From contig NC_073696.1 in assembly GCF_029784165.1 (NCBI RefSeq), forward strand, positions 24,249,530-24,313,529: a stretch of DNA of 64,000 bases. The letters are read 5' to 3'. The stretch is from Wyeomyia smithii. Taxonomy: Eukaryota; Arthropoda; Insecta; Diptera; Culicidae. The position numbers and the translations under genes are program-made. The notes below the pieces were generated by a model that made no database searches, was not told the DNA's origin, and worked only from the letters and a program-made list of their open reading frames with translations. Below, piece after piece: positions 48,701 through 61,411 of this stretch (positions are counted from its first letter, which is position 1; every line of letters begins with the position of its first letter).

Positions 48701-50115
48701 ATGCAGCAAAACAAAACTCTGGAGATGGGGGCAGATGGGTTGGAAAACCCATTTGCGCGAGGTGGCATCCAGTGGTCTCCGCCTAGAAAAGTGGAGACGG
48801 ATGCAGTGAAGGTCGCCTGCGAAGACGGTAAAGGCAGTACGCCTACCGGATCTACGCAAGACATCGCGGTGGCTGGTCCACAGCTATTAAAGGCGGTCGG
48901 AAGACAGCGGGACACGCTACCGAGGGTAGTGGCCCTGTCTGAGCAGCTCGATGCTATAATCGAGTTTGCGAAAAGTCGCAGCAATACAACGAAGTACTTG
49001 AAGCAGGCCCTCTACATGCTTCGGTCCTCCGTCGATGCTGCGAAAAAGGAGCATGCCGAGCTCGAAATGAAAGCTGTGGCTGCGGAGAAAGAGGAGACGA
49101 AGGTGACCGAGCTGGCGACGAAGTCGGTCAAAACGGACGCCAGCACGTTTGCGGCGGTTTGCGCGGCAGGACCAGCTGCCAAGCGAACGCGACAGTCCCC
49201 GGGAGAGACGGCCCCCGGGGGCACCAAGAAGCGTTTAACCCAAACAGCCCTCAGACCGGTGTAGGAGTGGCGCAAGCAACGCCCACGGTGGCAGCCAAGG
49301 AGCAGAAGGCTCCCGGTAACCCGTGGGTAACGGTTCCGGGAAGGAGTAGGAACCAAAAAGTGGTGGCCAAAAAACCGCACCCGGTTACAAATCCTGCGAC
49401 GAAGAAAGTTAAAAATAAGGGCGACGCACTCATCCTAAAGACAGAAGAGTCAAAGTACTCGGAAGTCCTTAAGGCAATGAGAGGCGATGCGAAGCTCAAA
49501 GATCTGGGGGCAGATGTGCGTAGCATCCGCCGATCCCGCAAGGGAGAAATGTTCGTCGAGCTCCGCAAGGAAGCCAGAAACAAGGGCCCAGCCTATCGGG
49601 CATTGGCCCAAGAGGCGCTTGGAGATAGAGTGCAGGTTCGGGCACTCACGTCGCAGGTAACCCTACAACTTAAATACCTGGACGAAGTCACCGAGGCATG
49701 CGAAGTCGTGGATGCCCTCAAGGAGCAGTGCGAAGTGGTTGTGGCACCAGAGGCAGTTCGACTGCGCAAAGGCCCAGTAGGAACCCAGACCGCCACTGTT
49801 AGGCTTCCGTCAGTAGACGCAAACCAGGCGCTAAAGGTAGCGAGGCTCAAAGTGGGCTGGTCAATGTGCCCACTCAGCATCTACCAGCCGCCGGAGGTCT
49901 GCTTTCGATGCTTCGAGCAAGGACACAAGTCCTTTAGCTGCAAGGGGCCTGACAGGAGCTCCCTATGCAGGCGGTGCGGTGCTGCAGGCCACAAAAGCAA
50001 AGACTGCGGAGAGCCCCCGAAGTGCTTGGCGTGCGCCGGGAAGCGTGACGCAAAGCACATAATGGGAGGCCCGAGGTGCACGGCCGGTAAGCCGACTAGC
50101 AAGCCACGGGCGTGA
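48701..50115 (+). pseudogene. R1-clade ORF1, right copy, frameshifted
   Basis: Aligned to the left ORF1 it is one base short. The change is at about 49236-49242 (CGTTTAACCCAAACAG in place of CGTTTAATCGCAAACAG), after residue about 180, and the reading frame ends at 49264. The rest, including all three zinc knuckles, is open in the shifted frame to 50115. Substitutions such as R25W, Q147K-like and I-to-F distinguish it from the left copy. It would give only the N-terminal third. Confidence 0.9.
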
Positions 50116-53100
50116 GAGTGACACAGCTAAGTTTGAACCACTGCTTCGCGGCTCAGCAACTGCTATACCAAGCAGTCACTGAGTCGTTGTCGGACATCGC
50201 CATAATCTCGGACCCCTACCGAATTCCTTTCGGAAACGGTAACTGGATTTCGGACGGGTCCGGTATGGCGGCAATATGGACGACGAGCAGGTTCCCGGTT
50301 CAAGAGATAGTGTCAACTTCAAACGAAGGATACGCGGTTGCCAAGATGAACGGAGTGTACTACTGCAGCTGCTATGCTCCGCCTCGTTGGTCTACCGAGC
50401 AGTTCGCAAGGATGATCGACCGAGCCACCGGGGAGCTGATCGGTCTATCACCGTTGGTAGTGGCGGGCGACTTCAACGCATGGGCAACTGAGTGGGGAAG
50501 TCGACGCACAAACCAGAGAGGCCGGATTTTGTTGGAGGCTTTGGCGAAGCTCAACATAGATCTGGCCAACGTCGGCTTGAAGAGCACCTTCAGTAGAAAC
50601 GGCGCGGAGTCGATCATCGATGTGACATTCTGTAGTCCAGGATTGATCACGAACTGGAGGGTAGACGATGGCTACACTCATAGCGACCATCTGGCGGTCT
50701 GTTATAGCGTAGACTGTAAAACGAGACCGCATGTGGCGAGTAGAATTAACACTCCAGCTCCTCGCGGGTGGAGGGTATCACACTTCAACGAAGAGGTATT
50801 TGCGGAAGCAATTAGACTAGAACACGAGGCGAGCAGAACTCGTAACCTGAGCGCTGATCAACTTGTTGCATTACTTTCGCGGGCGTGCGACGCCACTATG
50901 CCTAGGAATCGCCAGCCTAGGCATGGAAGGCCACCAGTCTACTGGTGGACCGACGCGATAGCGGACCTCCGCAGAGCGTGTTTTCAAGCGAGAAGAAGGA
51001 TTCAACGTGCGCGAACCGACGAAGAAAGGGAAGATCGTCGAGGGGCATTCAGTTCCGCAAGAGCGGCGCTTAAGAGAGCAATAAAAGCTAGTAAACGTGC
51101 GTGCTTCGAAAGACTGTGCGCTAGTGCCAACACTAACCCGTGGGGTAACGCCTATAGGATGGTGATGGCCAAGACTAAGGGTGCGATGGCGCCCGCAGAA
51201 AAATCACCAGCGATAGAGGGACTCTTTCCACGCCACGAGCCAAATCCTTGGCCTCCGGCTGGCGAGTCACTTCACCGACGTTCCAGTATCTCAAACTCAG
51301 ACCAGAGGTGGTCGGCCAACCTGCCGAACACCCTATATATGAGTGACGGCGTTAGCCGTGCCGAGGCAGAGGAGGCGGGAACGGTTACGAATGAGGAACT
51401 CATCGCGATCGCCAACTCCCTGAAAGTGAGCAAGGCACCGGGATTGGATGGGATTCCGAATCTGGCTGTGAAGAAGGCCATCAAAGAGGCCCCCAGACTA
51501 TTCCGGGAAGTCATGCAGAAGTGCCTGGATGACTGTACATTCCCAGAGAGATGGAAGCGACAGAAGCTGGTCTTATTGCCGAAGACAGGGAAACCACCTG
51601 GTGACCCGTCGGCATACAGACCGATATGTCTGCTCGATACGGCGGGTAAGGTGCTCGAGAAGGTTATTCTCAATAGACTGGTTAGGTACACCGAAACTGC
51701 AAACGGTCTGTCGAGTAACCAGTTCGGCTTCCGAAAAGGCAAGTCTACGGTGGATGCTATTCTGTCCGTCACCAAAACAGCAGAGGTAGCACTCCAGCGT
51801 AAGAGTTGGGGCATTCGCTATTGCGCAATCGTCACGTTGGACGTGAAAAATGCGTTCAATAGTGTTAGCTGGGATTCCATAGCCCACTCGCTTCGGAAAC
51901 AAGACATTCCGGTGTCTTTGTACAGGATTCTGGAAAATTATTTCCAGAACCGTGTGCTAGTTTACAGCACAGACGAGGGTCAAAACTGTGTCCCAATTAC
52001 CGCAGGGGTTCCACAAGATTCCATCCTGGGCCCGGTACTGTGGAATATCATGTACGATGAAGTGCTGAAACTAAAGCTCCCCCAAGGGGTTGTGATCGTT
52101 GGGTTTGCGGACGACATCACACTTGAGGTCTACGGCGAGTCGAACGAGGAGGTTGAGTTGACGGCTTCGCACTCTATAAGCGTCGTCGAGGACTGGATGC
52201 GCTCCAAAAAACTGGAGCTGGAGCATCATAAGACGGAGATTTCAGTTGTCAATAACCGCAAGTCGAAGCAACAGGCGTTGATCAGTGTCGGGAATTGCAC
52301 CATCGCCTCTTAGCGCTCCCTGAAGCTGCTGGGGGTGATGATCGATGACAAGCTCGCCTTCGGGAGCCATGTCGAATATGCCTGTAAGAGGGCTTCAATG
52401 GCTATTGCAGCATTATGTCGCATGATGTCCAATAGCTCAGCAGTGTACGGCAGCAAGCGGAAACTTCTAGCTAGCGTGACTTCGTCCATACTGAGATACG
52501 GCGGGCCAGTGTGGTCCAAAGCACTAGGTACTAGTAAACATCGGAGTAAGTTGGAAAGTACCTACAGGCTCATGTGCCTGCGGGTTGCGAGCGCGTATCG
52601 AACTGTGTCATACGACGCAATCTGCGTCTTGTCCGGCATGATGCCTATCAGCATAGCCATTAAGGAGGACGTAGAATGCTTCGATCAACGTGACACAAGG
52701 GGCATACGAGGTACCAGAAGATCATTCTCGATGATCAGATGGCAGCAGGAGTGGTCCAATTCCGTGAAGGGTAGATGGACGCATCGACTTATTCCGGATG
52801 TATCCGGATGGGTCAGGAGGCGCCATGGAGAAGTGAACTTCCATCTGACACAGATTCTGTCAGGCCATGATTGCTTTAGGCAGTATCTACACAGATTCGG
52901 GCATGCGGGGTCCCCCATGTGTCCCGAGTGCGCGGAAGCGGAAGAGACTGCTGAGCATGTCTTCTTCGTGTGCCCTCGTTTTGTGCATGCGCGGAGCGAC
53001 ATGATGGTAGTGAGCGGGCCAGACACCACTCCGGACAACCTAGTTCGGAGGATGTGTAAAGACCCAAACATTTGGAGGGCGGTTTGTACAGCCGCCTCTC

Positions 53101-53162
53101 AAATAGTTTTAGAATTGCAAAACAGGCGACAGGTTGACCACCGACACGCCAGTGTTAGCTAA
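50112..53162 (+). pseudogene. R1-clade ORF2, right copy, nonsense and motif changes
   Basis: Same frame throughout. Codon at 52311-52313 is TAG where the left copy has AAG, cutting the protein after FADD and before the thumb region and C-terminal zinc finger. Other differences: deletion of five residues (MLERI) near 51211, and motif B GVPQDS (GAT at 52017-52019) in place of GVPQGS, a position nearly invariant in reverse transcriptases. GTG start and GTGA overlap with ORF1 are the same as in the left copy. Not expected to be active. Confidence 0.9.
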
Positions 53163-53342
53163 CGGCCAGTCTCCAGGTTAGTTAGCTAAGTTAGCAAAAA
53201 GACCTAAAGAACCAAGAGGGTGCACAGAGCACAAAAGCCGCTCCCCGGAGCAATACCTAGCGGTGGTCCCGGGGAGTATTATGGGCTGGAGACTGAAGGG
53301 GTTTTAGTGGGTCCGATCACTGATTCAAACCAACCCCACACT

Positions 53343-53365
53343 CCCTGAGGTTGGTCACCTCAGGG
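53343..53365 (+). other. 3'-UTR hairpin of the R1-clade element, right copy
   Basis: Same 8-bp stem (CCCTGAGG / CCTCAGGG) and 7-nt loop as in the left copy, 33 nt before the A-run. Confidence 0.5.
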
Positions 53366-53398
53366 GTTTGGATGCAAATTTCCCCTTCACCTGAAACA

Positions 53399-53835
<437 letters not shown>

Positions 53836-54149
53836 TTTTTATACCAATGTGTTTTGTTAAGTTTATACATGCTCAGTTCTGTTCAAAATAGCTTCGAAGC
53901 AAGAAACCTTGCGCAAGCGCATTGTACACCAGGCTTATGAAAATGACTGTATATTAGGGTGTCCCAAATGAAATCAATGTTTGATAAATTAAAAGATAAT
54001 GTCATTTATTGTATTTTTGTAGAACATTTCGACTTTCTAAAAAATTGTTGTCCAAACGGGATTTATGAAAAAATGACTTATTTAGGCTACAAAACCACTC
54101 TTTTGTACTTTTTTTTCACTTCTGTTCGATTCCTAAATTTTTTTATATA

Positions 54150-55150
54150 GGGGAACTGCTCCATAATTCATCTAATTAAGTTGATATTCACGAAGAATGC
54201 ATGGATTGAACACCAAATTTCCACGAAATCATTGAACAAATAAACTAAATATGCTTACCTGCTCTTATGGAATCGTTCAGCATTGTATATTTAGTAAAAT
54301 AAGCAAGATTTATCTTGCACTTTCAAAATAAACCATTTTTCACAACGCTTCCATATCCATCTCAAAACTTGAATCACTGCTCAATTATTCATCTCACGAC
54401 GCCCTCATATTCATTGCACTGTAAACTATGAATAAATCACATTATCATGAATGAAAGTAGCCGCCGCCCGTCGTAGTAGGTTACCTAGATATCCGCTGTA
54501 GTTGTTTACGTGCAAAATTCGTAACCTAGGTAACCATTGCAGTGCTGTCGATTTATATCAATCACGTCGGAACAATTCAAGATTTTCAGTATGATTTTTT
54601 CGTATTTACAGAAACTGATTTGGCAACTTTTGATTTACTTCAACGCAGTGAAAACAAATGAAAATACATGCAGTTGAAATTTAGTGATTGTGGAAAGTCA
54701 TCTCATTTATATTTCTGGCAATTCAAGCTTGTTTTAGGAAATTTGAGGTGAAGATTTCAAAGATTAAGGTATTCTTATTTTAGTGAGTGATTTTGTTTAG
54801 TGATTAAACTGAAAAGTGGTCCGCTAGTGATGAAAAAAATTTGTTTGGCTGCTGGACGAGTCCTGTTGTAGCCGTATAGAATAATGCGCGGATTTTGTTT
54901 TTTGAGGTGGGTGATTAAATTCAATGAGTTTTCAAGGGCAGATGTCCGACTATAATATTAAATTCTGAGCTTTTAAGTGAGTTTTCGAGGATAATAGTTT
55001 ATGAGGAATCTAGAGTGAACTAAGAAGAATCCATTCCATGGATTAGCAGATTGGTTTAAGAAGAAAACATGCGTTTTCCCGTTTTTAATTGTGTTTCCAT
55101 ATTGTATGAGATGAATATATGGGCTGAGATTAATAATGGAGCAGTTCCCC
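54150..55150. mobile_element. Nested MITE, about 1.0 kb, TA duplication
   Basis: Termini GGGGAACTGCTCCAT / ATGGAGCAGTTCCCC are 15-bp perfect inverted repeats; TA on both sides (54148-54149, 55151-55152). It interrupts the left long inverted repeat of the hAT-type element, whose right arm runs uninterrupted through the same place. Non-coding. Confidence 0.88.
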
Positions 55151-55866
55151 TATTTTTTAATTTATGTGGATTTCCCTTGAATATTTTGCATGGATCAGTT
55201 CAGCATTGCATTCAGTTATTTGACTCCCAGAACCCATTACACATCACAGAAAAATTAATTTTCACCATAATTTTTAGATAAATTCTTTCAAAACAAAAAT
55301 AAAATTTTTTTTTATCAAGAACTGAAATTTTCATTGCAACGCGGGATTTTTGACGAAATTTTTTCATGAAACAAGATCCTTGATATCTTATCGTGGGGCT
55401 TAGATATTGGCCTTTTTCTATGTGATGAAAAAACTATGCATTTCGAAAAATATGTTGAATAACTGTTTTATTTTGGGAGGTAAAAAATTACAATGTTAAG
55501 AAAACAAATACATTTTTGTAAGGCTGATAATTTAGTAGAAGGTTTAAAATTCGGAAAAATCTGCGAAAAGAGTTAGAACGAAAATAGTGATTTTCAGTGC
55601 CTTCTAATAAAAAATTTAATGGATCTCGTAATATGTGAGAGATAGAAACATGATGTCTTCGGTAAAGTTTCTTGTCTTAAGATAAGCTAAAACTTTGTCG
55701 AAGACAACTTGCGTCTTACTTATTCTGATTTAAAAGTAAATTTTTCATCTCACTCATTGGTGGATTGTTCACTTCTCTTTCCAAATTAAAAGATGCATTT
55801 TTGAATATCCTGAAACTTCTCCAAACAAACCTTATGGCCATAATCAACATTTGAATCAATATTTAA

Positions 55867-56385
55867 CCCTTAAATGCGCAATGTTGTTTTAAAACAACAC
55901 TACTAGAAACGTTTTAAAATATATGTATTTTAGTATTTTTTAGTAATAAAATTCATTGAAACAGCCCTCTAGACTCTAACGAAGAAAACTTAACAGCTGG
56001 AAGTGTTGTGTTTTAATGATTTGTTTTTATTTTTGCTGTCAAAAACTCGGAAACGAAAAAAAACATGGCGAGATTCTCGACTGGTGCTGACAGTCTTTGT
56101 TAATAAATTTTAAAATAAGGTTAGTGGTTAGTGAAAATGTCTGAATTATCAGTAATTATACTAACTAAAGGTCAATTTTACAGTTACTGTTAACAAAAGT
56201 GATTGTTTCGACTATATTCTGCGATAAAGTCACAGTGTTGTTTAAAAACAACATGGTAATATTTGCACATTAAAATGTAAATCTTTCAATCTTTTATGCA
56301 TATTGGTTAGTTTTAGAGCAGTAAACCTGTTAAACAAAGATTTTATGTTTTTAGATGATTTTTTAATGTCGTGAGCATTTAAGGG
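55867..56385. mobile_element. Nested piggyBac-type MITE, 519 bp, TTAA duplication
   Basis: Termini CCCTTAAATGC / GCATTTAAGGG with TTAA on both sides (55863-55866, 56386-56389), the piggyBac signature. A palindrome TGTTGTTTTAAAACAACA lies at 55882-55899, with a near copy at 56236-56253, possible transposase-binding sites. No transposase. It lies in the loop of the hAT-type element. Confidence 0.88.
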
Positions 56386-57040
56386 TTAATTAATCGCACA
56401 AAAACGGCAAAATTAACGCTGTGCAATGGAAATATTGAGCTTTAGTAGCATTTTTGTGAAAATGCATAGTTCTCATCACTTGTAGAACGCCAATATTTCA
56501 GCCCCCCGATATAATATCAAGGATCTTTTTTCATGTACATTTTTGTCTTAAATCCCACTTTGCAGCAAAAATTTCAGTTCTTGATCAAATAAATTTTTTA
56601 TATGTGTTTTGAAGGGTTTTATTTAAAAATTATAAAAAAAATCACTCTTTTGTGATGTTCAAAGGGCTTTGTAGGTCAGATGATTGAATGCGATGTTGAA
56701 CTGAACCATGCAAAATATTCAAAAAGAATCCCACAAAAATAAAAAAATAGATGGACAAATTCAGGAATCGAACCGAATTGAAAAACAAGCAAAAACGTGG
56801 TTGTGTAGCTCAAACAAGTCATTTTTTCATAAATCACGTTTAGGCAACCTGGAAACATTTTTTTAGACAGTCAAAATGTTCTACAAAAATGCTATAAATA
56901 ACAAAATCTTTCAGTTTAGGGCTGAGCACCTTGACTTTTTCAACATCGATTTTTTCTTTGGGACAGCCTACTGTATATGCATCACAGCAAGTTTTCAACT
57001 AATTCGACTCTCATTGTATTAAATAGCCCCCACTGCTCCC

Positions 57041-57610
57041 CGTACGTTCGGTACATAACCTGATAGCCACTGACGACAGCACACACATGCAATTCCAAAC
57101 GGGCTGTTATTGTCCATCTCCTCATGTGTGTTTGTTCTCCCAAACTGTCGCCGATGACAGCCTAATCCCCGACATCCTTCGGCAGGAATCCGAGCGGGAT
57201 ATCAGGTAATTATGGTTCATGAAAGTAAGGCTGATGATAAAATGAAAGCAAGATTGTGCGAAAAACGTTTTTTTCTTAGATGGGGAATCACAGTAATGGA
57301 AACACATATGAAACGGTTTGCTTCGTATTCATCATGGCAACGGCCTAAGATAAAGGAAAAATGAAAAAGTGTAAGTCAATGACAGTCGCGCAAGATAAGC
57401 CAACACAACATCCTCAAACATTCATGCGCAAAAATAAGTTGTCGTGCGCAACACGAGACAGTTTCGTTGCCTTGTGTGAGCTTTGGCTGTATGTAAGCTC
57501 TCATGAATAGCTTATTCATGACATCCTTAGAGTAAAAAAAGAGCTGTTATCAGTACAGTGTCGCACCACAGTCTTTTTACGAAGCCTGGTTTTAACTGAA
57601 TTGCGCAAAA
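57041..57610 (+). repeat. Dispersed repeat D, copy 3
   Basis: 57041-57220 matches 20030-20209; 57380-57610 matches, in inverse order, the region around 19860-19960 and 20520-20580 (GTGTCGCAC..CAGTCTTTTT.CGAAGCCTGG). It confirms that this family carries inner and outer inverted blocks. Non-coding. Confidence 0.65.
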
Positions 57611-60600
57611 ATTTTGCCCAAAAAATTTGCGGTGAACCATTATAGAGCGAAAATTTTCCGGTTTCGACTGTGTATAATTTGCTGCGAACCTCAACAATAA
57701 TTCGTTAGGAAGGCAGTGAAGGACTGGCCAAAGTAATGAACTAAATAGGACTTCGTTCTTCTAGTTTTAATCAGGGTTCAAGACATTTACTCATTTGTAT
57801 ACCGAAGAAATTATGCTCAGTTCTAATTCAATGATTGCGTAGTTCTCAGATATAATTTTCATAAATAGAAAAGATAACCATTTACTTATGCTACAAAATA
57901 TCAACATATTCAGACCATTCAAAAATACGTCACCGCTTCTTATGTGAATAATCGAGTATAATTCAATTGGAACATTTAAGATTTTACCAATTTTTTTTCC
58001 AATTCCACTGAGACGCTCAATAAGGAATTTTTATCTTATTTGGATTTATCGTTTTATGGCTGAATGTTTTATGGAACATTTTTGAAACAAAAAAATCTAA
58101 TTCAATCATGTGGCACCTAAAAGCATGCTTTCGAGCGGGTTTCCAGACAAAGAGACGTTTAGCTGTACGGTCACTAATCAGCCAACGGACCGCAACGCAA
58201 CTGTTTATCTCTATCGTATCGGTGGGCGTGAAAATGCTAGGCATAAGATGCAATCTACGTGACATCCTGCATCCTTAGCTTAGCTCGAAATGGCTTGACT
58301 GATCCCCCGGCCGATAGCTTTCGTGTGTGAAATGGCATTTCTCTTATCCGAGTCAATCCAATTAATGGAATCGATTTCGAGCTTAGCTTGGCCGCATTCT
58401 TCTTACCGGTCGGGTGGCTTCTAGCAATTCCGGACATACACACACACAGACTCACAGACACACGCACTCAAACACAAAGGTGTTCGTGAAGTGCGTGCCT
58501 CATCAGCGCTAAGATATTGATTGGCTCAGCAGAATGGCATCATGTTCTGTCATATTGATGCCATTATTGATGGCACTCTGTGCTATGGCAAAGTGGCTCC
58601 GTTGTCGTTGATCACTTTAATTAACATACCATTGAATGGTTTTGCCGGAACAACGATAGCAGCAAATTAATATATCCTCACGAGGATTGATAAAACGATC
58701 GAAACTCTATGATTTCTCTGTATACCCTGATAACCATTTGAGATGTTTTCCATAACAATAAAAAAAAACTAGTCACTAGCATACAATTGCAAAACAAGCT
58801 GCAATCATTCCATGAAAATCATAATTCTCACATCATTTTTCTTCGAAGATACTTTCCATACTTAGCCATCGCCTCACTTCAGAAGCTTTTCAGACGGAAC
58901 ACGCAGTAGGAACAATAACAACAACACCAGTAGCGATGGCGATGGGAAAAACGGATATTGGAAAATATGCTTACTTTGCGCCTCGTTTTCGCACTCGAAG
59001 GAAGCTCAACGCCACACTGAAACCGTCGTTCGCTGGAAGTTGGTTCACTGTTTTCAGGATGGAAAAACAACGTGTTCAAGATGTGCGCAATGGGAAAAAT
59101 ATCTTATCGCTGCACTGCAACCGGAAGCGCAGAGGAAAAGCAATCCGCCCACCCGCACGTGTGTGTGTGTCTATTACAGCAGTCTACAACTCGGTCTGAT
59201 ACTATGATTCGAGTGGTTGCCAGCTTGATAGAACATTCCCAGAGCTGGTTTCTACAGTGGAGTCGAGTGGAGTGGAGTGGAAAAGCGCACAAGTGGGCCA
59301 GTCGTGGAATTCAAAGCTCGGATGTCTGTGAGGAAATATTTTTCTTTTCATTCTCAAGTGCTTATGCTTGTCCGGTGAAGAGGAGCTGCAAATTGAGATA
59401 TTCTTTTTTTTGTACTGTCTGTCTCTCTATCACTTTCTTTTAAAAGTATTGAAATTGTAGCACATTCAATGGAACGATCGATGATTTGAAATATGTATCA
59501 CTTCACACAGTGGGGAGCTTGGGAGAAGAACAGATGGAAGTTTAATTTATATCTTGTCGAGCTTTCCGCACTCGCTCCCAATGCGAACGAATGAATTTCT
59601 CGAATTCTCAAGGTCGTTTCAGTCTTACTCCCACCTAGTAAAAATTAAGCCAAATCTGCAAACCGACTGCTTCGCAGCTCTAATTTACCCAATGTAAATT
59701 AAATTATGCTCGTTTAATTAAAACAAATTCTTGCGCCGAATGACACTAATCTGGCGTCTGGCAAACGAAACCGGTGCCAACGCCTGGAACAGGTAGTCTC
59801 TCGGGAGTTTTCCCTCCTAACAGCCGGTGGACAATAAAATGTCACATTTTACGACATCTTATTTTAGACGCCCGGCCCCAAGAGCTTGAAAAATTCAGCT
59901 TTGGCAGCTGAGCTTTGCATCCGCTTGAAAATTTGGCTCTACTCAGGCACGACGATACGGACGGACTTTGCGTTGAGGATTTCTGCCAGATACGAAAGCA
60001 TTAGACTTTGATGGTACGTAATGTAACATGCGGAATATGATTATTGTTAACCTGGTGGCGGTGCTAGGTTTAACAGCGACGTTTATCGCTCTTGGTTTAT
60101 TTGCGTGTTTTATTTCGCTACAACAGGTGCGTCTCGTAGTGTGAATTAGTGAAGTGTCGATTCCAACAGAGATGGAACGTGTTGAATATTCGTTCAAAAC
60201 ATTTTGCTTTGATTGCACAGTTTGAGTCTATCATTCATGGTTTTCAATTTTTGTTATTCGCCTAAAAACTTAGCTTAATTTTCATTTGAATTGTTTCACA
60301 TGAAACAACAGTATTTCGGTTTCAATTGAAAATCCATAACTTTCTCTCCATAGCTTTTCCTATTGACGTAGAACTATGTCTTAATTCAGTAGAGTGGCTC
60401 GCCAAAAAAAAATGTGACTGGAGTGGAACGGCAGATTAAAAGAGTAGTAGTGGATGATTATAATTATCTTGTTATTTCTAGCAGTGCTGATAAAAGTCAT
60501 TTTCCCCAGCAAAGTTCTTCGAAAATTTCATGCAATCATTTTCAATTTTCACTTCCAATGATCGCAGCTCTCTATCAGATACACTAGATTTTCGTCCTAG

Positions 60601-61130
60601 TAACGTGCTGTTATACTCAGATGAAATAGAACGCGCGCATCGTTCACGGTTACGGAATAAAATTTGACGACAAATCCAACCAAATGATCTTCACTTCAAA
60701 GCGAAAAAGAAAAACAAACAGTCCACTCAACCAAAATGAACCTCACCGAAACACTTTTCCACTGACACTGACCGATGCCTTGACAATCTTCGTTAACTGA
60801 TAAACGGATTTTGTTGTCTTGCTTCCATCGCATGAAATATAATGAGGTGTTTTGACAGTTCACTTCCATGCAAAAAGCGGGAAGGGAGAACTCTGAAAGG
60901 ATTGTAAAAAAATAACGTTTATGGATGCTTTTTTTCATTTTCACTCAAGAGTGTCAACAAATTTCAACCCTGATTTCTAGTAGTATATTTCTTTAAACTC
61001 AATTATCAAACGATTTTCCCGAACTGGATACTTGCATAAATTTGGCGATTTTGTTAGTGTTGAATATTACTAAATGACTCAATCACAACCATAAACAATA
61101 AACAAATTTCGACATTCCGTCCCGAACGCT
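57611..61130. other. Non-coding DNA, no gene recognised
   Basis: Largest ORFs are about 120 codons with no domain. A CA-rich stretch lies at 58437-58470 and a GACGTAGAACTATGTC motif at 60365-60380. Possibly intergenic or intronic host DNA. Confidence 0.4.
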
Positions 61131-61411
61131 CGACGAAAACGGACGCATTAAGTGATTGTCTCGCTATAAAGTCGCTACTGTGTGAAGGAGAAAAGAAGCA
61201 TTGCTTACTCGGTCGTGTTTCAAAGAGTGCGAAGTGCGGTGTAAAGACAAACTGATAATCCGAAGGTCATCCTGCTATTGTGCTATAGCTGTGCCGCTGC
61301 GAAGCTGCCCGTTTCAGCACCGAAAGACTCGGTGATTGTGCTATTGAAGACAACAAAGAAGAAGAGGTACGTGATTCTTTGCCACTGTACTGTTGCGCTA
61401 GTTTGAGCGCA

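Larger units (their letters stand above)
53955..56970. mobile_element. hAT-type non-autonomous element with long inverted repeats
   Basis: Ends TAGGGTGTCCCAAA / TTTGGGACAGCCTA, flanked by the 8-bp direct repeat CTGTATAT (53947-53954 and 56971-56978). An 8-bp duplication and TAGGG-type ends are hAT hallmarks. The inverted repeats extend about 500 bp: left 53955-54147 plus 55153-55450 against right 56450-56970, sharing words such as TTTTTGTAGAACATTT, GATTTATGAAAAAATGACTT and ATATTTTGCATGG. No transposase ORF. Two other elements are nested inside. Total 3016 bp with insertions, about 1.5 kb without. Confidence 0.85.
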
